From the NCBI GenBank assembly GCA_023231105.1, contig JALNWB010000149.1:1-9734 (forward strand): a DNA stretch of 9,734 nt, read 5' to 3'. The position numbers and the translations under genes were made by a program. Under the pieces are notes generated by a model. It worked only from the letters and a program-made list of their open reading frames with translations, was not told the DNA's origin and did not search any database. Source of the stretch: Ignavibacteriaceae bacterium. Its GTDB lineage: Bacteria > Bacteroidota > Ignavibacteria > Ignavibacteriales > Ignavibacteriaceae. This document shows positions 6,816-9,734 of the stretch, in pieces; the stretch's first letter is position 1; every line of letters begins with the position of its first letter.

Positions 6816-9734
6816 ATGGATATCATCGATTTAAAATACTTCATTCAGAAGATTGACGAATCATCAATTCAAAAATTTTTTGAAACCGGAGAACTTGACG
6901 ATCAAGGGAAGAAAGCCTTAACTTTTTTCCTTCGGATATTAATGCGTCAAAAAAAAAATTTAGCTGCGCTTGAAAAAGAAACTCTTGGAACAATAGAACA
7001 TACGTATAAAGAAGTATGGGAAAAATCTGCCGATGGTATGCGTATTATAAACGATGAAGGAATTGTCATCCATTGCAATAATGCGTATGCAAATTTTGTT
7101 GAAATGCCAAAATCAAAATTGGAAAATGAAACTTTTACCGTTGCTTACAAGGATGAAAACAGAGAGAGAATTCTTTCAAAAGTTAAAGAAAGATTTATTG
7201 CGAATTCATTCAAAGTAAAATATGAAACGGAATTGATTCTTTGGAACGGGAAAATAAAATATTTCGAAGTTACTAATTCAGTGCTTCAAACTTTAAGTGA
7301 TAAAAAATGGCTGCTAAGTATCTTCCGAGATATTTCCGAGAGAAAACAGCAAGAACTTCAACTAAAGAAAAAAGAAATTCTTTTACAAGGAATTGCTAAA
7401 GCCACCGAAACACTGCTCACAGGAAATGATTTTGAAGAAGCGGTTACTAAAGTACTGGCAATGATCTGTACAAGCGCTGAAGTAGATAGAGGATATATTT
7501 TCGAAAACCTTTTGGAAAAAGAATCGCAAACATACATGATGAAAGAAGTGTATGAATGGGCAGATGAAGGAGTTACCCATCAATTAAATGAATTGAGAAC
7601 AAACTTTATTCCATATAACCGTTTTTCGTCAATAGATTTATATAAGCGGCTATCGGATGGTGAAATTATTTATTTGGATCTTGATGCAATAACCGAAGAA
7701 CAGAAAAAAGTTTTTGTAGATAAATCTATCCAATCCATTTTTTTTGCTCCAATATTTGCAAAAGAACAATTTTGGGGATTTATCGGATTTGATTCCTGCA
7801 AAGTTAAAAGAGTGTTAACTACCGACGATCAATCTCTTTTAAAAACTGTTGCGGCAAGTATTTCAGGCGCTCTTCATCAAAAAATTGCTCGTGAAGAAAT
7901 GCTTCAAAAAAATATTGAACTTGACTCCGCTTTAGTTCAAGCGAATGCAGCAGCGAAAGCGAAAAGCGAATTTCTGGCGTTGATGAGTCATGAAATAAGA
8001 ACGCCGCTTAACGCGATAATTGGAATGACCGGTTTACTAATGGACGCTAATCTTCCGAAGGAAGAAAAAGATTTTGCGGAAACCATCAGAATGAGCGGCG
8101 AACAATTGCTCGTTGTTATTAACGATATTCTTGATTTTTCAAAAATTGAATCGGGAAAATTTGAACTTGAATTCCAACCGTTTGATATTAGGGATTGTAT
8201 AGAAGATACATTTGATTTGTTTGCCGCAAAAGCTTCTGAGAAAAATATTGACTTAATTTATTTCCTAAATGATGAAGTCCCGCCCAGCATCTTAGGTGAT
8301 ATAACCCGTGTAAGACAGATACTCACTAACTTAATCGGTAATGCAATTAAATTTACTAATAAAGGTGAAATATTTGTTGAAGTATCTTCAAAGAAATGTG
8401 AAGATGAATATTGTGAAATAGAATTTGCCGTTAAAGATACAGGTATCGGAATTCCGCAAGATAAAATATCGAAACTCTTCCATGCATTTAGCCAGGTTGA
8501 TTCATCAACCACACGATTATATGGAGGTACAGGATTGGGATTAGTGATCAGTAAGCGTATCACCGAAATTATGGGTGGTTCTATGTGGGTTGAAAGTATT
8601 GAAGGAAAAGGTTCAAACTTTTTCTTTTCTATTAAATCCAAACCTGCTCAATCCCTTACTAAAGTGTACTCAAAGGATTTTGCGATTCAGTTAAAAGGGA
8701 AAAAAGTGCTTGTTGTAGATGATAATTATAACAATAGAAGAATTTTGGATTTACAATTGAAAAGTTGGGGAATGATAGCTAAAACGGTTGAGTTCCCTTT
8801 AGATGCATTAAAAATATTAGAACAAAATGAACAATTCGATCTTGCTATTCTTGATTATCAGATGCCGCAAATGGACGGGATTACATTAACGCGCGCAATC
8901 CGTGATATAGAAAAAAACACGACTTTGCCCATTGTTATTCTTACTTCATTGGGAAGGAAGGAAGAAGAAAAAACTCTAAAAGAATTGAACATTGCGAAGT
9001 TTTTATATAAACCGACTAAACAAACAATTCTCTATGAGACTATTCTTTCGATATTTGGACTTCTTCAATTGTTAGAAGTAAGGAAAGAAAAACATCAACC
9101 GCTGGATACTAACTTAGGGCGTAAATATCCTTTAAAAATCTTATTAGCGGAAGATAATATTGTTAACCAAAAAGTTGCCCTAAAAATATTTAACAAACTC
9201 GGTTACCGCATTGATATGGCAGGCAATGGTTATGAAGTGCTTGAAACAATTGAAAACATAAAATATGATGTAATTTTTATGGATGTACACATGCCGGATA
9301 TGGACGGACTTGAGGCATCGAGAGAAATAAATAAATTGTATGGAGATGAAAAACGCCCCATAATTATAGCGATGACAGCGAATGCTATGCAAGGTGACCG
9401 CGAAGAATGTATGGCTGCGGGAATGGATGATTATATCAGCAAACCGGTTAGAATGGAAGCTCTTCAAGAAGTTCTTGAACGTTGGGGGAGTTTTCTTGCT
9501 ACTCACAAAAATTCCATGCGTTATTTACTCGACCATGAAAAAATAATTACTAAATATATTGATGAAAGTAAAATATCTTTTGTTGATGATTTGCAATCTG
9601 AAGAAGATTTGCAGTTCTTTGTTGAAATATTGGATATTTATTTAACGGATACTCCTAAGTTGATTGAATTGATTATTGAAGCGGTTAGAAATAAAAATTC
9701 AAAAGACCTTGTATTTTGCGCTCACAAATTAAAA
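6816..9734 (+). CDS. Soluble hybrid histidine kinase PAS-GAF-HisKA-HATPase-REC-REC-Hpt (3' truncated)
   Basis: The frame runs from ATG 6816 (in-frame TAG just before, at 6807) through 973 codons to the window end. A weak TTAGG lies about 7 nt upstream. No hydrophobic membrane segment is visible, so it is probably cytoplasmic. Order: helical N-terminus (1-55); PAS (about 60-180, ending FRDISERKQQ at 170-179); GAF (about 188-355); coiled coil (357-385); HisKA with phospho-acceptor H392 in MSHEIRTPLN. HATPase_c (about 495-610) has N-box N509 (LTNLIGNAIKF), DTGIG 541-545 and GGTGLGL 570-576. REC1 has D635/D636, phospho-site D680, T710 and K732. REC2 has E779/D780, D823, T854 and K876. An Hpt domain begins near 928 with H970 in AHKLK. 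All phosphorelay residues are present, so a His-Asp-His-Asp relay of BarA-like layout is expected, passing phosphate to an unknown partner. The signals sensed by PAS and GAF cannot be inferred. An A10 run at codons 45-48 is a possible slippage site. Confidence 0.95.
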   Translation, partial: MDIIDLKYFIQKIDESSIQKFFETGELDDQGKKALTFFLRILMRQKKNLAALEKETLGTIEHTYKEVWEKSADGMRIINDEGIVIHCNNAYANFVEMPKSKLENETFTVAYKDENRERILSKVKERFIANSFKVKYETELILWNGKIKYFEVTNSVLQTLSDKKWLLSIFRDISERKQQELQLKKKEILLQGIAKATETLLTGNDFEEAVTKVLAMICTSAEVDRGYIFENLLEKESQTYMMKEVYEWADEGVTHQLNELRTNFIPYNRFSSIDLYKRLSDGEIIYLDLDAITEEQKKVFVDKSIQSIFFAPIFAKEQFWGFIGFDSCKVKRVLTTDDQSLLKTVAASISGALHQKIAREEMLQKNIELDSALVQANAAAKAKSEFLALMSHEIRTPLNAIIGMTGLLMDANLPKEEKDFAETIRMSGEQLLVVINDILDFSKIESGKFELEFQPFDIRDCIEDTFDLFAAKASEKNIDLIYFLNDEVPPSILGDITRVRQILTNLIGNAIKFTNKGEIFVEVSSKKCEDEYCEIEFAVKDTGIGIPQDKISKLFHAFSQVDSSTTRLYGGTGLGLVISKRITEIMGGSMWVESIEGKGSNFFFSIKSKPAQSLTKVYSKDFAIQLKGKKVLVVDDNYNNRRILDLQLKSWGMIAKTVEFPLDALKILEQNEQFDLAILDYQMPQMDGITLTRAIRDIEKNTTLPIVILTSLGRKEEEKTLKELNIAKFLYKPTKQTILYETILSIFGLLQLLEVRKEKHQPLDTNLGRKYPLKILLAEDNIVNQKVALKIFNKLGYRIDMAGNGYEVLETIENIKYDVIFMDVHMPDMDGLEASREINKLYGDEKRPIIIAMTANAMQGDREECMAAGMDDYISKPVRMEALQEVLERWGSFLATHKNSMRYLLDHEKIITKYIDESKISFVDDLQSEEDLQFFVEILDIYLTDTPKLIELIIEAVRNKNSKDLVFCAHKLK

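Noticed and set aside
7383..7583. Short Cys/Phe-rich minus-strand frame
   Set aside because: It overlaps the GAF-coding part of the kinase and has no start-site support or family resemblance.
8258..8641. 127-codon minus-strand frame within the kinase gene
   Set aside because: It lies opposite the HATPase-coding segment, which has all its motifs intact. The antisense translation has no family features.
9180..9506. 108-codon minus-strand frame opposite REC2
   Set aside because: The plus strand encodes an intact receiver domain here. The antisense product is His/Phe/Ile-rich, as expected from reversed AT-rich coding DNA.

Overview
The window is AT-rich and looks like a chromosomal segment of an Ignavibacteria-type bacterium (Ignavibacteriota/Chlorobiota side of the FCB group). 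The main clue is the C-terminus of the first gene: a type IX secretion (T9SS) sorting domain opening with the SQNYPNPFNPSTTIKY signature, after a 'LPVELTSF...LNWQTATE' segment. Both are very common in that lineage. This is recognition from memory, not a database result.

Layout. (1) Positions 2-3349, plus strand: the 3' part of a large secreted or surface protein. It has two tandem parallel-beta-helix-like modules of about 510 residues (the first cut by the window edge), an Ig/FN3-like stretch and a T9SS type A sorting domain. A strong intrinsic terminator follows it. (2) Positions 3404-3700: the gap between convergent genes, with a cluster of small palindromes sharing a GCTTTAGC/GCTAAAGC core. 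It resembles a REP-type dispersed element. Read on the minus strand, its main hairpin is followed by a U-tract and can serve as the terminator of sucC. (3) Positions 3701-4915, minus: sucC, succinyl-CoA ligase beta subunit. (4) Positions 4916-5057: a possible sucC promoter and an unusual pair of inverted arrays of a hexanucleotide-phased repeat (AATCNT type). (5) Positions 5058-6605, minus: RocA/PruA-type L-glutamate gamma-semialdehyde (P5C) dehydrogenase. (6) Positions 6606-6815: the divergent intergenic region. (7) Position 6816 to the window end, plus: a soluble hybrid histidine kinase with PAS, GAF, HisKA, HATPase, REC, REC and the start of an Hpt domain. The window ends three codons after the putative Hpt phospho-histidine.

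Functionally, the two minus-strand enzymes fit one catabolic route (proline/P5C to glutamate, then via 2-oxoglutarate and the TCA cycle to ATP formation by succinyl-CoA ligase). They are separated by 142 bp with a possible separate promoter, so an operon is not certain. The kinase is a complete multistep phosphorelay module without a DNA-binding output. Nothing here forms a recognisable defence system, mobile element, CRISPR array or RNA gene. I see no clear evidence of a new multi-gene system. The items most worth checking are the two intergenic repeat structures, the modular duplication in the T9SS cargo protein and an A10 tract early in the kinase gene.
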